A stretch of DNA of 64,000 bases from Roseovarius nubinhibens ISM (GCF_000152625.1 NZ_CH724156.1:3464602-3528601), one strand, 5' to 3'; shown: positions 1 to 10,584, numbered from the stretch's first letter. The notes: generated by a model not told the origin, from the sequence alone. A program made the numbers and translations.

Positions 1-912
1 CCGGACATCTCCTATGACACCGTCAACGACCCGGTCATTCTTGACGATGCGGTGCGGAAGATCCTGCAAAGATATCAGAGCCCGCACCCCGCGCCGCTCT
101 CTGCCGATGAAAAAGATCTGTTGCGGGAATTCGACCTGCAGCTGGACCGGGGCCTCCGCCTGCCCGAACGAAAAGATCTCGTTGCCGAGCTGATCAAACA
201 AGGGTTCGGCTTTGGCAAGGGGGCCCGAAAGATCCTGGAGGCAGACCCCTCGATCAGATCAGAGCTCTTCGCCATCGCCGCATCGAACTTTCACAACAGA
301 GATATCTTTGCCGCCAAACTTGCCAAGCTGGAGTTCTACTATCGGCTCGATAGGAACGAGTCTCTGGCAGAGGTCGGCCAATATGAAACAGAACTCGCAA
401 TGGCGTTCCGTCGCGCCGACCATCAGCGAAAAGTGAACAGCCTGCCTTTGCTGTATTACTTTAAAATGGACCATCCAGACCTGATCCTGGATCAGATCAT
501 CGCGCTGTTTCCCCCGCTCAGCGACGTCAACCGGCGCTACAGCGACGAAACTTTGCGCGGCTGGCAAGCGCAAGGCGCGGATATCGAGTTCATGCAAGGC
601 CTGTGGAAAAAGAAAATCATCATCGAGACCCCACCGGATCACATCCAACTCTCCCACCCCGCTATCATAGCCATGGCGAAGATGGAGGATCTCGACCAGG
701 ATTACCTCCGCAGCTGGATGATGCGCTGGTCCCTCGAACATCACCGTGTCAGGTGGTTTGAAAAAGACGTCAACAAAGCCGTGGTAGATTTGCTCGTCAA
801 ACATGATCTGCTGGATGTACTCGCGTTCTTGCAAGGCTCCATGTTCCCCAACCGGGGTCTGGACACGCCGCGAGATCCGAGCAAGTTTGCAACCCCCTTG
901 GTCCTGCGGTGA
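1..912 (+). CDS. Hypothetical protein, 5' partial
   Basis: The reading frame is open from the first base of the window, so the gene starts upstream; the GTG at 52 is probably internal. About 303 codons are visible, ending in TGA at 910-912. The product looks soluble, with no signal peptide or membrane segment in view, and is rich in charged and aromatic residues (helical segments around LYYFKMDHPD and WMMRWSLEHH). I do not recognise a family. Base composition is visibly less GC-rich than the housekeeping genes that follow, which would fit an accessory gene. Confidence 0.6.
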   Translation, partial: PDISYDTVNDPVILDDAVRKILQRYQSPHPAPLSADEKDLLREFDLQLDRGLRLPERKDLVAELIKQGFGFGKGARKILEADPSIRSELFAIAASNFHNRDIFAAKLAKLEFYYRLDRNESLAEVGQYETELAMAFRRADHQRKVNSLPLLYYFKMDHPDLILDQIIALFPPLSDVNRRYSDETLRGWQAQGADIEFMQGLWKKKIIIETPPDHIQLSHPAIIAMAKMEDLDQDYLRSWMMRWSLEHHRVRWFEKDVNKAVVDLLVKHDLLDVLAFLQGSMFPNRGLDTPRDPSKFATPLVLR

Positions 913-1174
913 TGCGGGGCTGGGGCAAGGCCGCCGCCCCATCGCCCCCTCCCGGCGTGGCAGCGGCACCCTTCACATACCCCGCCATCCCCCCACCCCT
1001 GCCGCGCCATTTTGGCCACGACACGCCCACAGCGCATCTGCCGGGTTGCGGCAGCGGGCGGAATTGCCTAAATCACCTGAAATCGAAATGACTCGCGTGC
1101 GTCCGGTCCCGTACCGGATGGCCGCCCATGCGCGTTGACGCGCGCAGCAACCACAGGATCCTACAGGCCCGTCC

Positions 1175-1540
1175 ATGGAAAATGTCGTCCTTACCATCCA
1201 CCTCCTCGTCACGCTGGCCCTGATCGGCGTCGTGCTCCTTCAACGCTCCGAAGGCGGCGGGCTCGGTATGGGCGGCGGCGGCGGGGCTGTCGCGGGCCGT
1301 TCTGCGGCCACCGCGCTGGGCAAGCTGACCTGGGTTCTGGGCTTTGGCCTCTTCGCCACCTCGATCGCGCTCACCGTGATCGCGGCGGAAAAATCGGCCG
1401 GCAGCTCGGTGCTCGATCGTCTGACCGACGCCCCGGCGCAATCGGCCCCGGCCGACGCCCAAGGCGACACCGGCCTCGGCGGCTCGCTCCTGCCCCCGGC
1501 GGCAGGCGATGACACGCCGCTCCTGCCAAGCGCCGAATAA
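1175..1540 (+). CDS. secG: Protein translocase subunit SecG
   Basis: Auxiliary inner-membrane subunit of the SecYEG preprotein channel. The 121-residue product has two hydrophobic segments (about residues 3-20 and 50-70) separated by the glycine-rich loop LGMGGGGG, the hallmark of SecG, and a low-complexity Ala/Pro/Asp tail typical of alphaproteobacterial SecG. The start at MENVVLTIHLLV fits the family. It lies just upstream of pyrG on the same strand, the usual order in Rhodobacteraceae, with a 162-base gap. Confidence 0.93.
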   Translation: MENVVLTIHLLVTLALIGVVLLQRSEGGGLGMGGGGGAVAGRSAATALGKLTWVLGFGLFATSIALTVIAAEKSAGSSVLDRLTDAPAQSAPADAQGDTGLGGSLLPPAAGDDTPLLPSAE

Positions 1541-1702
1541 TCCACAAGCTTTAGAGGAAGGCAAAAGAACCGCAACATCATCTTGCGGTCACCTTGCGCC
1601 TTTATCTCGATTGCTATAAGAGTTGAGTCCCGTGGTGCTGCGGGTCTCAGAGACCGAATCGTGCCATCTCAGAGGCCAGAAATCACGGGGGACTGCCATC
1701 CT

Positions 1703-3346
1703 ATGGCGCGTTTTATCTTCATCACAGGTGGGGTCGTCTCGTCCCTTGGCAAAGGTCTCGCATCGGCGGCGCTCGGCTCGCTCCTGCAGGCCCGCGGCTT
1801 CTCGGTGCGCCTGCGCAAGCTCGATCCCTATCTGAATGTCGATCCCGGCACGATGTCGCCCTTTGAGCATGGCGAAGTCTTCGTCACCGATGATGGCGCC
1901 GAAACCGATCTCGACCTCGGCCATTACGAACGCTTCACCGGCGTCCCCGCCCGGATGAGCGATTCCGTCTCCTCGGGCCGCATCTATTCCGACGTGCTCG
2001 AAAAGGAACGGCGCGGCGATTACCTCGGCAAGACGATCCAGGTCGTCCCCCATGTCACCAACCAGATCAAGGAATTCATCTCGATCGGCGAGGACGAGGT
2101 CGATTTCATGCTCTGCGAAATCGGCGGCACCGTCGGCGACATCGAGGGCCTGCCCTTCTTCGAGGCAATCCGCCAATTCAGCCATGACCAGCCGCGCGGC
2201 CAATGCATCTTCATGCACCTGACGCTGCTGCCCTATCTCTCGGCCAGCGGCGAGCTCAAGACCAAACCGACCCAGCACTCGGTCAAGGAATTGCAATCCA
2301 TCGGCATCGCGCCCGACATCCTCGTCTGCCGCTCCGAACAGCCGATCCCCGAAAAGGAACGCGAGAAAATCGCCCTCTTCTGCAACGTCCGCAAAGAGGC
2401 GGTGGTCGCGGCCTATGACCTCAAATCCATCTACGAGGCGCCGCTTGCCTATCACCGCGAAGGTCTCGATCAGGCGGTGCTCGATGCCTTTGCCATCTCG
2501 CCCGCGCCGCGCCCCGATCTGACCATCTGGCAGGATGTCTATGACCGCATCCACAACACCGATGGCGAGGTCAACATCGCCATCGTCGGCAAATATATTC
2601 AGCTCGAAGATGCCTATAAATCCATCAAAGAGGCGCTGACCCACGGCGGCATGGCGAACCGGGTCAAGGTCAATGTCGAATGGGTCGATGCCGAGATCTT
2701 CGACCGCGAAGACCCCGCGCCCCATCTCGAAGGCTTCCACGCGATCCTCGTCCCCGGCGGCTTTGGCGAACGCGGCACCGAAGGCAAGATCCGCGCCGCC
2801 GAATTCGCCCGCACCCGCAAGATCCCCTATCTCGGCATCTGCCTCGGCATGCAAATGGCGGTGATCGAGGCGGCACGCAACGTGGCCGGGCTCAAAGACG
2901 CGGGCTCCGAGGAATTCGACCACGAGGCCGGCGAAAAGCGCTTCACCCCCGTGGTCTACCACCTCAAGGAATGGGTGCAGGGCAACCGCAAGGTCAAGCG
3001 CAAGGTCTCCGACGACAAGGGCGGCACCATGCGTCTCGGCGCCTATGACGCGACGCTCAAGGACGGCTCCCGCGTGGCCCAGATCTATGGCACCACGGGT
3101 ATCGACGAACGTCACCGCCACCGCTACGAGGTCGACACGACCTATCGCGAACAGCTCGAAAAATGCGGCCTGACCTTCTCGGGCATGTCCCCCGACGGGC
3201 GGCTGCCGGAAATCGTCGAATGGGCCGATCACCCGTGGTTCATCGGCGTGCAATTCCACCCCGAGCTGAAATCGAAACCCTTCGCGCCGCATCCGCTCTT
3301 TGCCGATTTCGTGCGCGCCGCGCTGGACAACAGCCGCCTCGTCTAA
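1703..3346 (+). CDS. pyrG: CTP synthase
   Basis: Makes CTP from UTP, ATP and glutamine in the cytoplasm (last step of de novo pyrimidine synthesis). The product is 547 residues: an N-terminal synthetase domain beginning [18 protein letters not shown] (P-loop-like nucleotide site) and a C-terminal class I glutamine amidotransferase domain with the nucleophile elbow YLGICLGMQ and a later GVQFHPE histidine/glutamate motif. The ATG at 1703 is chosen because it matches the family N-terminus and has a purine-rich GGGG stretch about 12 bases upstream; the frame is open further upstream but that part has no similarity. It converges on tag with only 4 bases between stops. Confidence 0.97.
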   Translation: MARFIFITGGVVSSLGKGLASAALGSLLQARGFSVRLRKLDPYLNVDPGTMSPFEHGEVFVTDDGAETDLDLGHYERFTGVPARMSDSVSSGRIYSDVLEKERRGDYLGKTIQVVPHVTNQIKEFISIGEDEVDFMLCEIGGTVGDIEGLPFFEAIRQFSHDQPRGQCIFMHLTLLPYLSASGELKTKPTQHSVKELQSIGIAPDILVCRSEQPIPEKEREKIALFCNVRKEAVVAAYDLKSIYEAPLAYHREGLDQAVLDAFAISPAPRPDLTIWQDVYDRIHNTDGEVNIAIVGKYIQLEDAYKSIKEALTHGGMANRVKVNVEWVDAEIFDREDPAPHLEGFHAILVPGGFGERGTEGKIRAAEFARTRKIPYLGICLGMQMAVIEAARNVAGLKDAGSEEFDHEAGEKRFTPVVYHLKEWVQGNRKVKRKVSDDKGGTMRLGAYDATLKDGSRVAQIYGTTGIDERHRHRYEVDTTYREQLEKCGLTFSGMSPDGRLPEIVEWADHPWFIGVQFHPELKSKPFAPHPLFADFVRAALDNSRLV

Positions 3347-3350
3347 GGCT

Positions 3351-3959
3351 TCAGGCGGGGCGTTTGAGCCCCGCCCGCGCCGCCTCCGACACCTCCCGCA
3401 TGGCACAGCCCTCGGCGTGATCATTGATCAGCCCCATCGCCTGCATGAAGGCGAAAATCGTCGTCGGCCCAAGAAACTTCCAGCCGCGCTTTTTCAATTC
3501 CTTGGCAATCGCCTGTGACGCCGGCGATACCGACCGGCTCTGCGGGGTCACCGCCGGCTCCTCGCCCGGCTCATAGCGCCAGAAAAACGCCGCCAGCGAT
3601 CCCTCCGCTTCGACCATCTCACAGGCCCGCGCCGCATTGTTGATCGTGGCCTCGATCTTGCCGCGATGCCGGATGATCCCCGCATCCTGCAAGAGCCGCG
3701 CCACATCCGCCTCGCCAAACCGCGCCACCTGATGAAAATCGAACCCGGCAAAAGCCGCGCGGAAATTCTCGCGCTTCGACAGGATCGTCCGCCAGCTGAG
3801 CCCCGACTGAAAGCTTTCCAGACAGAGCTTCTCGAAAAGTCGCTGGTCATCGACCACCGGATAGCCCCATTCGCGGTCGTGATAGTCGAAAAACTCCGGC
3901 GCCGCCGCGCACCAGCCACAGCGCGGCCGCCCGTCCGGCCCCTCTACCAATCCCGTCAT
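3351..3959 (-). CDS. tag: DNA-3-methyladenine glycosylase I
   Basis: Base-excision repair enzyme that removes 3-methyladenine. The 202-residue product has the Tag family signature: N-terminal CGWC and YHDREWG, the catalytic-pocket segment LCLESFQSGLSW, and the C-terminal NDHAEGC. The two Cys and two His of these motifs correspond to the structural zinc site of Tag. The start is placed at MTGLVEGPDG, because the 12 codons upstream are not family-like. It follows mcm on the same strand about 100 bases downstream, but a dispersed repeat and hairpins lie between, so it is probably a separate unit. Confidence 0.93.
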   Translation of the reverse strand: MTGLVEGPDGRPRCGWCAAAPEFFDYHDREWGYPVVDDQRLFEKLCLESFQSGLSWRTILSKRENFRAAFAGFDFHQVARFGEADVARLLQDAGIIRHRGKIEATINNAARACEMVEAEGSLAAFFWRYEPGEEPAVTPQSRSVSPASQAIAKELKKRGWKFLGPTTIFAFMQAMGLINDHAEGCAMREVSEAARAGLKRPA

Positions 3960-3980
3960 CGCTCTCTCTCCCGGTTTGCG

Positions 3981-4006
3981 CCTCTTCTGGCTCACAATAT
4001 CCCGGG
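3981..4006 (-). repeat. Dispersed CCAGAAAGA-type intergenic element, copy 1
   Basis: Read on the minus strand this is CCCCGGGATATT followed by GTGAGCCAGAAGAGG. It is almost identical to the copy at about 46216-46243 and related to copies near 16299, 30433 and 61657. All lie in 3' or convergent intergenic spaces. Confidence 0.55.
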
Positions 4007-4011
4007 GTGAA

Positions 4012-4044
4012 TTGGCCGCAAGGCCAAGAGGGGCCGCGCCCCTC
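4012..4044 (-). terminator. Hairpin pair downstream of mcm, possible terminator
   Basis: Two perfect hairpins follow the mcm stop codon: GAGGGGC-CGC-GCCCCTC (4028-4044) and TTGGCC-GCAA-GGCCAA (4012-4027, GNRA-type loop). There is no clear U tract, so this may protect the 3' end rather than terminate. Confidence 0.4.
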
Positions 4045-4058
4045 CCGGCCCCGCTTTC

Positions 4059-6188
4059 TTACCCGCGCGCCTCGCGAATGAGCCGCAGAATATCCTGCGC
4101 CGCCTCGGGGATATTGGTGCCCGGGCCAAAGATCGCCTTGACGCCGGCCTTCTTGAGGAACTCGTAATCCTGCTGCGGGATCACCCCGCCACAGATCACC
4201 AGAATATCGCCCGCATCATTTTCGCGCAGCGCCTCGATGAGCTTCGGCGCCAGCGTCTTATGCCCCGCCGCCTGGCTCGAGATGCCGATCACATGCACGT
4301 CATTGTCGACCGCATCCTGCGCCGCCTCTTCCGGCGTCTGGAACAGCGGCCCGACATCCACGTCAAAGCCGATATCGGCAAAGGCCGTGGCAATCACCTT
4401 GGCGCCCCGGTCATGGCCATCCTGCCCCATCTTGACGACGAGCATGCGCGGACGCCGCCCCTCTTCCTCGGCAAAGTCCTCGACCGATTTCTGAATCGCG
4501 GCAAAGCCCGCGTCGCCCTCATAGGCCGCGCCATAGACCCCGGCCAGCGTCTTGACCTCGGCCCGGTGCCGCCCGAACTCATCTTCCATCGCCATGCTGA
4601 TCTCTCCCACAGTGGCCCGGGCCCGCGCGGCCTCAACCGCCGCCTCGAGCAGATTGCCGCCCTCGCGCGCGCGCCGCGTGATCTCGGCCAGCGCCGCATC
4701 ACAGGCGGCCTGATCGCGGTTCGCCCGGATCGTCTCGAGCCGCGCGATCTGACTGTCGCGCACCGCCATATTGTCGACATCGAGAATGTCGATCGGGTCT
4801 TCCTTGTCCTTGCGGTACTTGTTGACGCCGACGATCACCTCGTCGCCGCGATCGATCATCGCCTGCCGCGTCGCCGCCGATTCCTCGATGCGCAGCTTCG
4901 GCATACCCGAGGCCACCGCCTTGGTCATGCCGCCCATCTCATCGACCTCTTCGATGATCTTCCACGCCGCCTCGGCGAGCTCATGGGTCAGGCTCTCGAC
5001 ATAATAGGACCCGGCCAGCGGATCGACCACGTTGGTCACCCCGGTCTCTTCCTGCAGCACGAGCTGGGTGTTGCGTGCAATCCGCGCGCTGAAATCCGTC
5101 GGCAGCGCAATCGCCTCGTCGAGCGCATTGGTATGCAGCGACTGCGTGCCCCCCAGAACCGCGCTCATCGCCTCATAGGCGGTGCGGATCACGTTGTTAT
5201 AGGGGTCTTGCTCCTGCAGGCTCACGCCGCTCGTCTGGCAATGGGTGCGCAGCATTTTCGACCGGTCCGATTTCGCCCCGAACTCGGTCATGATGCGATG
5301 CCAGAGCAGCCGCGCCGCCCGCAGCTTGGCCGCCTCCATGAAGAAATTCATGCCGATCGCAAAGAAAAAGCTGAGCCGCCCGGCGAACTTGTCGACATCG
5401 AGCCCCGCCTCGATCGCCGCTTTCACATATTCCTTGCCATCGGCCAGCGTAAAGGCCAGCTCCTGCACGAGGTTCGCCCCCGCCTCCTGCATGTGATAGC
5501 CCGAGATCGAGATCGAGTTGAATTTCGGCATATGCTCAGAGGTATAGCCGATGATGTCCGACACGATCCGCATCGACGGCTCGGGCGGGTAGATATAGGT
5601 GTTGCGAACCATGAACTCCTTGAGAATGTCGTTCTGGATCGTGCCTGCGAGCAGGCTCTTGTCATGGCCCTGCTCTTCGCCCGCCACGATGAAACTGGCA
5701 AGGATCGGGATCACCGCGCCATTCATCGTCATCGACACGCTGACCTGATCGAGCGGGATCTCGTCAAAGAGGATCTTCATATCCTCGACACTGTCGATGG
5801 CAACGCCCGCTTTGCCGACATCGCCGACGACGCGCGGATGGTCGCTGTCATAGCCCCGGTGCGTCGCCAGATCAAAGGCCACCGACACGCCCTGCTGCCC
5901 GGCCGCCAGGTTGCGACGGTAAAAGGCGTTGGATTCCTCGGCCGTGGAAAACCCCGCATATTGCCGGATGGTCCAGGGACGGCCCGCATACATCGTCGCC
6001 TTGACGCCACGGGTGAACGGCCCCTCGCCGGGCAGGCTGCCCAGATGGCCGAGCCCTTCGAGGTCCTCCTCGGTATAGATCGGCTTGACCTTGATGCCTT
6101 CCAGCGTGTTCCAGGTCAGGTCCTCCACCGCGCGACCGCGCAGCTCTTTCTCGGCGATTTCACGCCATGCGTCGTGCTTGCGTCCCAT
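4059..6188 (-). CDS. mcm: Methylmalonyl-CoA mutase, single-chain
   Basis: Adenosylcobalamin enzyme that converts (R)-methylmalonyl-CoA to succinyl-CoA, the last step of propionyl-CoA assimilation and of the ethylmalonyl-CoA pathway. The 709-residue product has the N-terminal TIM-barrel mutase domain ([20 protein letters not shown]; later the [14 protein letters not shown] segment) and a C-terminal B12-binding domain with the DxHxxG motif DGHDRG (His about residue 592 is the lower cobalt ligand). The start at [18 protein letters not shown] matches the family. It overlaps the end of the upstream sulfotransferase-like gene by 29 bases, so the two are likely translated from one message. Confidence 0.95.
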   Translation of the reverse strand: MGRKHDAWREIAEKELRGRAVEDLTWNTLEGIKVKPIYTEEDLEGLGHLGSLPGEGPFTRGVKATMYAGRPWTIRQYAGFSTAEESNAFYRRNLAAGQQGVSVAFDLATHRGYDSDHPRVVGDVGKAGVAIDSVEDMKILFDEIPLDQVSVSMTMNGAVIPILASFIVAGEEQGHDKSLLAGTIQNDILKEFMVRNTYIYPPEPSMRIVSDIIGYTSEHMPKFNSISISGYHMQEAGANLVQELAFTLADGKEYVKAAIEAGLDVDKFAGRLSFFFAIGMNFFMEAAKLRAARLLWHRIMTEFGAKSDRSKMLRTHCQTSGVSLQEQDPYNNVIRTAYEAMSAVLGGTQSLHTNALDEAIALPTDFSARIARNTQLVLQEETGVTNVVDPLAGSYYVESLTHELAEAAWKIIEEVDEMGGMTKAVASGMPKLRIEESAATRQAMIDRGDEVIVGVNKYRKDKEDPIDILDVDNMAVRDSQIARLETIRANRDQAACDAALAEITRRAREGGNLLEAAVEAARARATVGEISMAMEDEFGRHRAEVKTLAGVYGAAYEGDAGFAAIQKSVEDFAEEEGRRPRMLVVKMGQDGHDRGAKVIATAFADIGFDVDVGPLFQTPEEAAQDAVDNDVHVIGISSQAAGHKTLAPKLIEALRENDAGDILVICGGVIPQQDYEFLKKAGVKAIFGPGTNIPEAAQDILRLIREARG

Positions 6189-7095
6189 TGCTTTGTCCTC
6201 TTCTGATCGCGCCCGGGTCGGGGTTTGTCCCCGCTGTCTCAGGCGTGGTTTCCTCACAGATCCGTGCCAGCCCATCCGCGCCCGCGCGCAGCCAGTACAG
6301 ATCATCCGCATAGGTTTCGGCCATCCGGGCCCGGGCCTCCCTGTCAAAGAGCCCTGCCCCCTCGGCCATCTTGGCATAGGGTCCGGGATCGAGGCCGCAC
6401 TCCGTCAGCCGCGCCACCAGCGCCGCCGTGCTGGGCCGCGCATTGCGCACCTCGCGCGCATGTTTGCGCGGCACATCCGCCCGCCCCAGAAGCGCCGCCA
6501 GACGCGCCTCCGGGTAAGGCGCCAGCCGCTCATGCGGCAGCACGATGATCTCGGTGTCGGGCAGCGCACAGGCGAGATCGGTCACCACATCGCGCCAGCT
6601 GCGCGGCATGGCGGCAATCTCGGACAGCTCCGCGCGTCCCGGCACCTGACCGATCCGCATCAGGCTGAACGCATAGGCCGAGGCCCAGTAATGCTGCGGC
6701 GCGCGGATGCACAGGATCACCCGATCCACCCGGCCGCCCATCGCATGACGATAGCGCGCCAGCCGCTGCCCCGCCGCCGGATAGAGCTGCCGATGCCGCA
6801 GATTGTGCCGCACACTGCCGAGCATATTCTCGTCGCTCACCACCAGCGCCCGCAGCCCCCGCGCCTCGAGCTTGGCCAACCGCAGGGCGATCCGGCCCCG
6901 GGCGCGCTCGATCTGCTGCGCCGCGCTCATCACCGACGCCACCGGCGTCACCCCGTGAAACAGCCCCTTGCGCAGCCGCGGCGGCCCCCAATAGCCCACG
7001 CCGCCATCGCCCAGCGTCTCGGCATTGGACCGCATGTAAAACTGAAAACTCGTCGAGGCAGCCCGATGCGCCCCCAAATGCAGGTGAATATCCAT
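6160..7095 (-). CDS. Sulfotransferase-like protein
   Basis: The 311-residue product opens with [19 protein letters not shown], a loop resembling the 5'-phosphosulfate (PAPS) binding loop of sulfotransferases, followed by segments such as [19 protein letters not shown] that resemble the 3'-phosphate-binding region. No signal peptide is seen. The acceptor is unknown. It is the first gene of a unit with mcm, which it overlaps by 29 bases. The family call rests on the N-terminal loop and general layout and is tentative; a role in propionyl-CoA metabolism is not obvious. Confidence 0.65.
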   Translation of the reverse strand: MDIHLHLGAHRAASTSFQFYMRSNAETLGDGGVGYWGPPRLRKGLFHGVTPVASVMSAAQQIERARGRIALRLAKLEARGLRALVVSDENMLGSVRHNLRHRQLYPAAGQRLARYRHAMGGRVDRVILCIRAPQHYWASAYAFSLMRIGQVPGRAELSEIAAMPRSWRDVVTDLACALPDTEIIVLPHERLAPYPEARLAALLGRADVPRKHAREVRNARPSTAALVARLTECGLDPGPYAKMAEGAGLFDREARARMAETYADDLYWLRAGADGLARICEETTPETAGTNPDPGAIRRGQSNGTQARRMA

Positions 7096-7267
7096 GGCAG
7101 CCCTTGCAGATGGCGCCGCCGATCTCTGTCGCGACGCGGGAAAAGATGCCCGAGCCTTGCGCAGAGTTTTTGATATATGATGAAGACGCCCCCGCCCGGC
7201 ACAGCCTGCGCTTTGCCATATCGCAATCGGTCCATCCGTGCTTATATAAGGATCAGCAGGAGGATCA

Positions 7268-7732
7268 ATGACACGCGTTTTTTCCAAGTTTTCCGGTCTG
7301 TTGCTCGCCATGGCATTGGCTGCACCGGCCGCCGCCCAAGAGGCCCAGACCACGCCAGAAGATCCGGTCGTCCTCGGGTCAATTGATGCAAATTTGAATG
7401 ATTTTCTTTGGCATAAACGCCCGCTGGTCATCTTTGCCGACAGCGCCGAAGACCCGCGTTTCCTGCAACAGATGCAATATATCGAGGCCCGGCTCGACGA
7501 TCTCGCCGAACGCGATGTGGTGGTGCTGATCGACACCGATCCGGCCAGCGGCTCCGAGCTGCGCGAGGCGCTGCGCCCGCGTGGCTTCATGCTCGCGCTG
7601 ATCTCCAAGGACGGCACCGTGATCCTGCGCAAACCCTCGCCCTGGTCGGTACGGGAAATCTCGCGCACCATCGACAAGCAACCGCTGCGCGAACAGGAGA
7701 TCCGCGACCGGCGCGCCGCGGGCCAGGGCTGA
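7268..7732 (+). CDS. DUF4174-type secreted protein
   Basis: 154-residue protein with a clear Sec signal peptide (about residues 1-23, ending AAPAAAQ) and a thioredoxin-like core: FLWHKRPLVIFADSAEDPRF, then VVVLIDTDPASGSELREAL and LALISKDGTVILRKP. This fits the DUF4174 family of small periplasmic proteins of unknown function; no CxxC pair is present. A strong AGGAGGA ribosome site lies 7 bases before the ATG. It is on the opposite strand to both neighbours and converges on pccA. Confidence 0.75.
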   Translation: MTRVFSKFSGLLLAMALAAPAAAQEAQTTPEDPVVLGSIDANLNDFLWHKRPLVIFADSAEDPRFLQQMQYIEARLDDLAERDVVVLIDTDPASGSELREALRPRGFMLALISKDGTVILRKPSPWSVREISRTIDKQPLREQEIRDRRAAGQG

Positions 7733-7787
7733 GCCCCGCCCGCCGCAACTCCGGCCCCGCTGATATCCTGCCCGCGCGTCATTGCGG

Positions 7788-9833
7788 TTACTCGAACTCC
7801 ATGATCACGTCATCCACGGCGAGACTGTCGCCCGGACCCGCGTTGATCTTGGCCACCACGCCCTTTTTCTCGGCGCGCAGGATGTTCTCCATCTTCATCG
7901 CCTCGACGGTACAGAGCGCCTGCCCCTCCTGCACCTCCTGCCCCTCTTCCACCGCCACGGTGACGATGAGGCCCGGCATCGGGCAGAGCAGCAGCTTGGA
8001 CGTGTCCGGCGGCAGCTTCTCGGGCATCAGCCGGGCGAGCTCGGCCTGACGCGGGCTGCGCACATGCACCTTGAGCTCGGCACCGCGGCTGCGAATGCGG
8101 AAACCGCCGGAAATCTTGCCGACCTTGAGCACCAAGGGCGCGCCGCCCACATCGAGCCGCGCCAGCGTGTCGCCGGGGGTCCAGTCGCTCGCCACCCGCA
8201 GCTCGCTGCCATCGTCGAACTTCACGGTCGAGCCTTCGCGGTCGGCCTTGATGGTGACGGGATACTCCTCACCCTGCAGGCTCACCACCCAATCCTCACC
8301 GACATGGCGCTCGTGATTGTCCATCCGGCCCGACACGCGGGTGCGGCGGATCTCGGCCACCCGGTGCATCGCGGCACAGGCCGCCGCAATCCGGCGCAGC
8401 GCCTCACTGTCGAGCGTCACACCCTCGAAGCCTTCGGGATATTCCTCGGCGATGAATGCCGTGGTCATGTCGCCCGACACAAATTTCGGGTGATCCATCA
8501 CCGCGCTGAGGAACGGCAGGTTATGCCCGATCCCCTCGACCTCGAAACTGTCAAGCGCCACGCGCATCCCCTCGATGGCGCTCGCCCGGTTCGGCCCCCA
8601 GGTGCAGAGCTTGGCGATCATCGGGTCGTAATACATCGAAATCTCGCCGCCATCATAGACGCCGGTGTCATTGCGCACGGCCCAGTCGCCCGCCGGCGCC
8701 TCGCCCTGCCATTTCCCGGTCTCGAGAAGCGGCCCGGCGGCCACTTCCTGCGGCGGCGCATAGCGCGTCAGACGCCCGATCGACGGCAGGAAGTTGCGAT
8801 AGGGATCCTCGGCATAGAGACGGCTCTCCATCGCCCAGCCGGTGAGTTTCACATCGTCCTGGCTCATGCCGAGCTTTTCGCCTGCCGCGACCCGGATCAT
8901 CTGCTCCACAAGGTCGACCCCGGTGATGAGTTCCGTCACCGGATGCTCCACCTGCAGACGGGTGTTCATCTCGAGGAAGTAGAAATTCTTGTCGCCATCG
9001 ACGATGAATTCCACCGTCCCGGCGCTGGCATAGCCCACCGCATGGGCCAGCGCCACGGCCTGCTCGCCCATCGCGCGCCGCGTCGCCTCGTCGAGAAACG
9101 GGCTCGGCGCCTCTTCGATGACCTTCTGGTTGCGCCGCTGGATCGAACATTCCCGCTCGCCCAGGTAAATGCCGTTGCCATGGCTGTCACAGAGCACCTG
9201 GATTTCGATATGGCGCGGCTGGGTGACGAATTTCTCGATGAAAATCCGGTCATCGCCAAAGCTGTTGGCAGCCTCGTTCTTCGAACTCTGGAACCCTTCG
9301 CGCGCCTCTTCGTCATTCCACGCGATGCGCATCCCCTTGCCGCCGCCGCCAGCCGAGGCCTTGATCATCACCGGATAGCCGATCTCGCCCGAGATCTTCA
9401 CCGCCTCATCCGCATCCGCGATCAGACCCATATAGCCCGGCACGGTCGACACATCGGCCTCCTGGGCGATCTTCTTCGAGGTGATCTTGTCGCCCATGCT
9501 CTCGATCGCGCCCACCGGCGGGCCGACAAAGGCCACGCCCTCGGCGGCCAGCGCCTCGGCGAATTTCGAGTTCTCCGACAAGAAACCATAGCCCGGATGC
9601 ACCGCCTCGGCGCCGGTGGCGCGGATGGCCTCCATGATCTTGTCAATCACGTTATAGGATTGGTTCGCGGGCGGCGGCCCGATATGCACCGCCTCATCCG
9701 CCATCTGCACATGCAGCGCATTGCGGTCCGCGTCCGAATAGACCGCAACGGTCTGAATGCCCATCTTGCGGGCCGTCTTGATCACGCGACAGGCGATCTC
9801 GCCGCGGTTGGCGATCAGGATTTTCTTGAACAT
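7788..9833 (-). CDS. pccA: Propionyl-CoA carboxylase alpha subunit
   Basis: Biotin-carrying subunit that carboxylates biotin at the expense of ATP and hands CO2 to PccB, turning propionyl-CoA into methylmalonyl-CoA. The 681-residue product shows a biotin carboxylase domain (FKKILIANRGEIACRVIKTA at the N-terminus; ATP-grasp glycine loop SAGGGGKGMR; EMNTRLQVEHPVTE), a middle linking domain, and a C-terminal biotinyl domain with EAMKMEN (Lys 647). The length fits the PccA family. It is separated from the upstream lipoprotein gene by a terminator, so it needs its own promoter in the 9834-9885 region. Confidence 0.96.
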   Translation of the reverse strand: MFKKILIANRGEIACRVIKTARKMGIQTVAVYSDADRNALHVQMADEAVHIGPPPANQSYNVIDKIMEAIRATGAEAVHPGYGFLSENSKFAEALAAEGVAFVGPPVGAIESMGDKITSKKIAQEADVSTVPGYMGLIADADEAVKISGEIGYPVMIKASAGGGGKGMRIAWNDEEAREGFQSSKNEAANSFGDDRIFIEKFVTQPRHIEIQVLCDSHGNGIYLGERECSIQRRNQKVIEEAPSPFLDEATRRAMGEQAVALAHAVGYASAGTVEFIVDGDKNFYFLEMNTRLQVEHPVTELITGVDLVEQMIRVAAGEKLGMSQDDVKLTGWAMESRLYAEDPYRNFLPSIGRLTRYAPPQEVAAGPLLETGKWQGEAPAGDWAVRNDTGVYDGGEISMYYDPMIAKLCTWGPNRASAIEGMRVALDSFEVEGIGHNLPFLSAVMDHPKFVSGDMTTAFIAEEYPEGFEGVTLDSEALRRIAAACAAMHRVAEIRRTRVSGRMDNHERHVGEDWVVSLQGEEYPVTIKADREGSTVKFDDGSELRVASDWTPGDTLARLDVGGAPLVLKVGKISGGFRIRSRGAELKVHVRSPRQAELARLMPEKLPPDTSKLLLCPMPGLIVTVAVEEGQEVQEGQALCTVEAMKMENILRAEKKGVVAKINAGPGDSLAVDDVIMEFE

Positions 9834-9885
9834 TCTGCGTCCCCTTCGGTTCTGCCGCGCCCGTTTTCGGGCTTGCGGTCGGCAA

Positions 9886-9920
9886 AGAAAAAGCCACCGA
9901 CGGCAGCACCGTCGATGGCT
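9886..9920 (-). terminator. Rho-independent terminator of the small lipoprotein gene
   Basis: On the minus strand a 12-base stem (AGCCATCGACGG / CCGTCGGTGGCT, one wobble pair) is followed by TTTTTCTTT. It lies 49 bases downstream of the lipoprotein gene ending at 9969 and 53 bases upstream of pccA. Confidence 0.8.
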
Positions 9921-9968
9921 CTATGACAATGACAGGCGCGGCGCCAGGCGGCGCCACCTGTCAGGTGA

Positions 9969-10175
9969 TCAGCATCTACTTGGGTAGGCGTGGCAATAGG
10001 CGACGTTGCCCGCCGCACCGACGGCTGCCCCGGCTGCAAGGCTGCCGCCCAGCACCGCCGCGGTGCCGACGCCCGCGCCCGCCCCGATAAGGGCCTGCTC
10101 GCCCAATGTGTCGCCACAGGCCGCAAGGCCAAGCGCGGCAACCAAGGCTGCGGCCAATGAAAACTTCTTCTGCAT
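9969..10175 (-). CDS. Small glycine-zipper lipoprotein
   Basis: 68-residue product with a lipoprotein signal (MQKKFSLAAALVAALGLAAC, lipobox LAAC) and a Gly/Ala-rich segment GAGAGVGTAAVLGGSLAAG resembling a glycine-zipper membrane motif. It ends with two cysteines (YCHAYPSRC). It is likely anchored in the outer membrane after processing; its function is unknown. It has its own downstream terminator, so it is probably monocistronic. Confidence 0.75.
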   Translation of the reverse strand: MQKKFSLAAALVAALGLAACGDTLGEQALIGAGAGVGTAAVLGGSLAAGAAVGAAGNVAYCHAYPSRC

Positions 10176-10584
10176 GATAGGCTACCTCTTCCCGATCCTT
10201 CAGGGGTTATCCCTCTATCACAGGTGGAAACGCCATCAGCGTCAAACAGTTCCCCTTTCTGTACGCACAAACTGGCAAGAGTTTGCCCATCTCTGTGCGC
10301 CTCAGCAGAGGAAAAAATGGGCGACGCACGCCAAAACACGCGGCGCCGCCCATAAGGGGAAGGGTAACGGTTCAGACAATATGTCTCGGGCCCTTGGGGA
10401 AGACCCGCCACTACAAGACCCAATCTGGGGGCGGTTTTCGTCCAAGCCAAGCCGGTTTTCTCCAGCTTCTCGCGATCGGCTGCAACCCGCTTAAACCGGT
10501 CTTTCATGCGCGGAAACAAGCGCAGATTCCCGCCGATTTGACGCTCACCTTCGCAGAACTGCACAAAAGGACTGGTCATTTCGA
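10176..10584. other. Intergenic region without a supported gene (409 bases)
   Basis: It holds the promoter side of the lipoprotein gene. A minus-strand frame starts with an ATGA overlap to the stop of the gene at 10585-10929, but beyond about 60 codons it runs out of frame through the lipoprotein gene and has no recognisable product. I see no RNA gene or repeat. Confidence 0.4.

Noticed and set aside
4059..6188. Isobutyryl- or ethylmalonyl-CoA mutase instead of methylmalonyl-CoA mutase
   Set aside because: Length and the single-chain layout with a C-terminal B12 domain, plus pccAB next door, favour Mcm; no G-protein fusion as in IcmF is present.
7782..9926. A 714-codon plus-strand frame opposite pccA
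   Set aside because: Antisense shadow of a clear biotin carboxylase gene.
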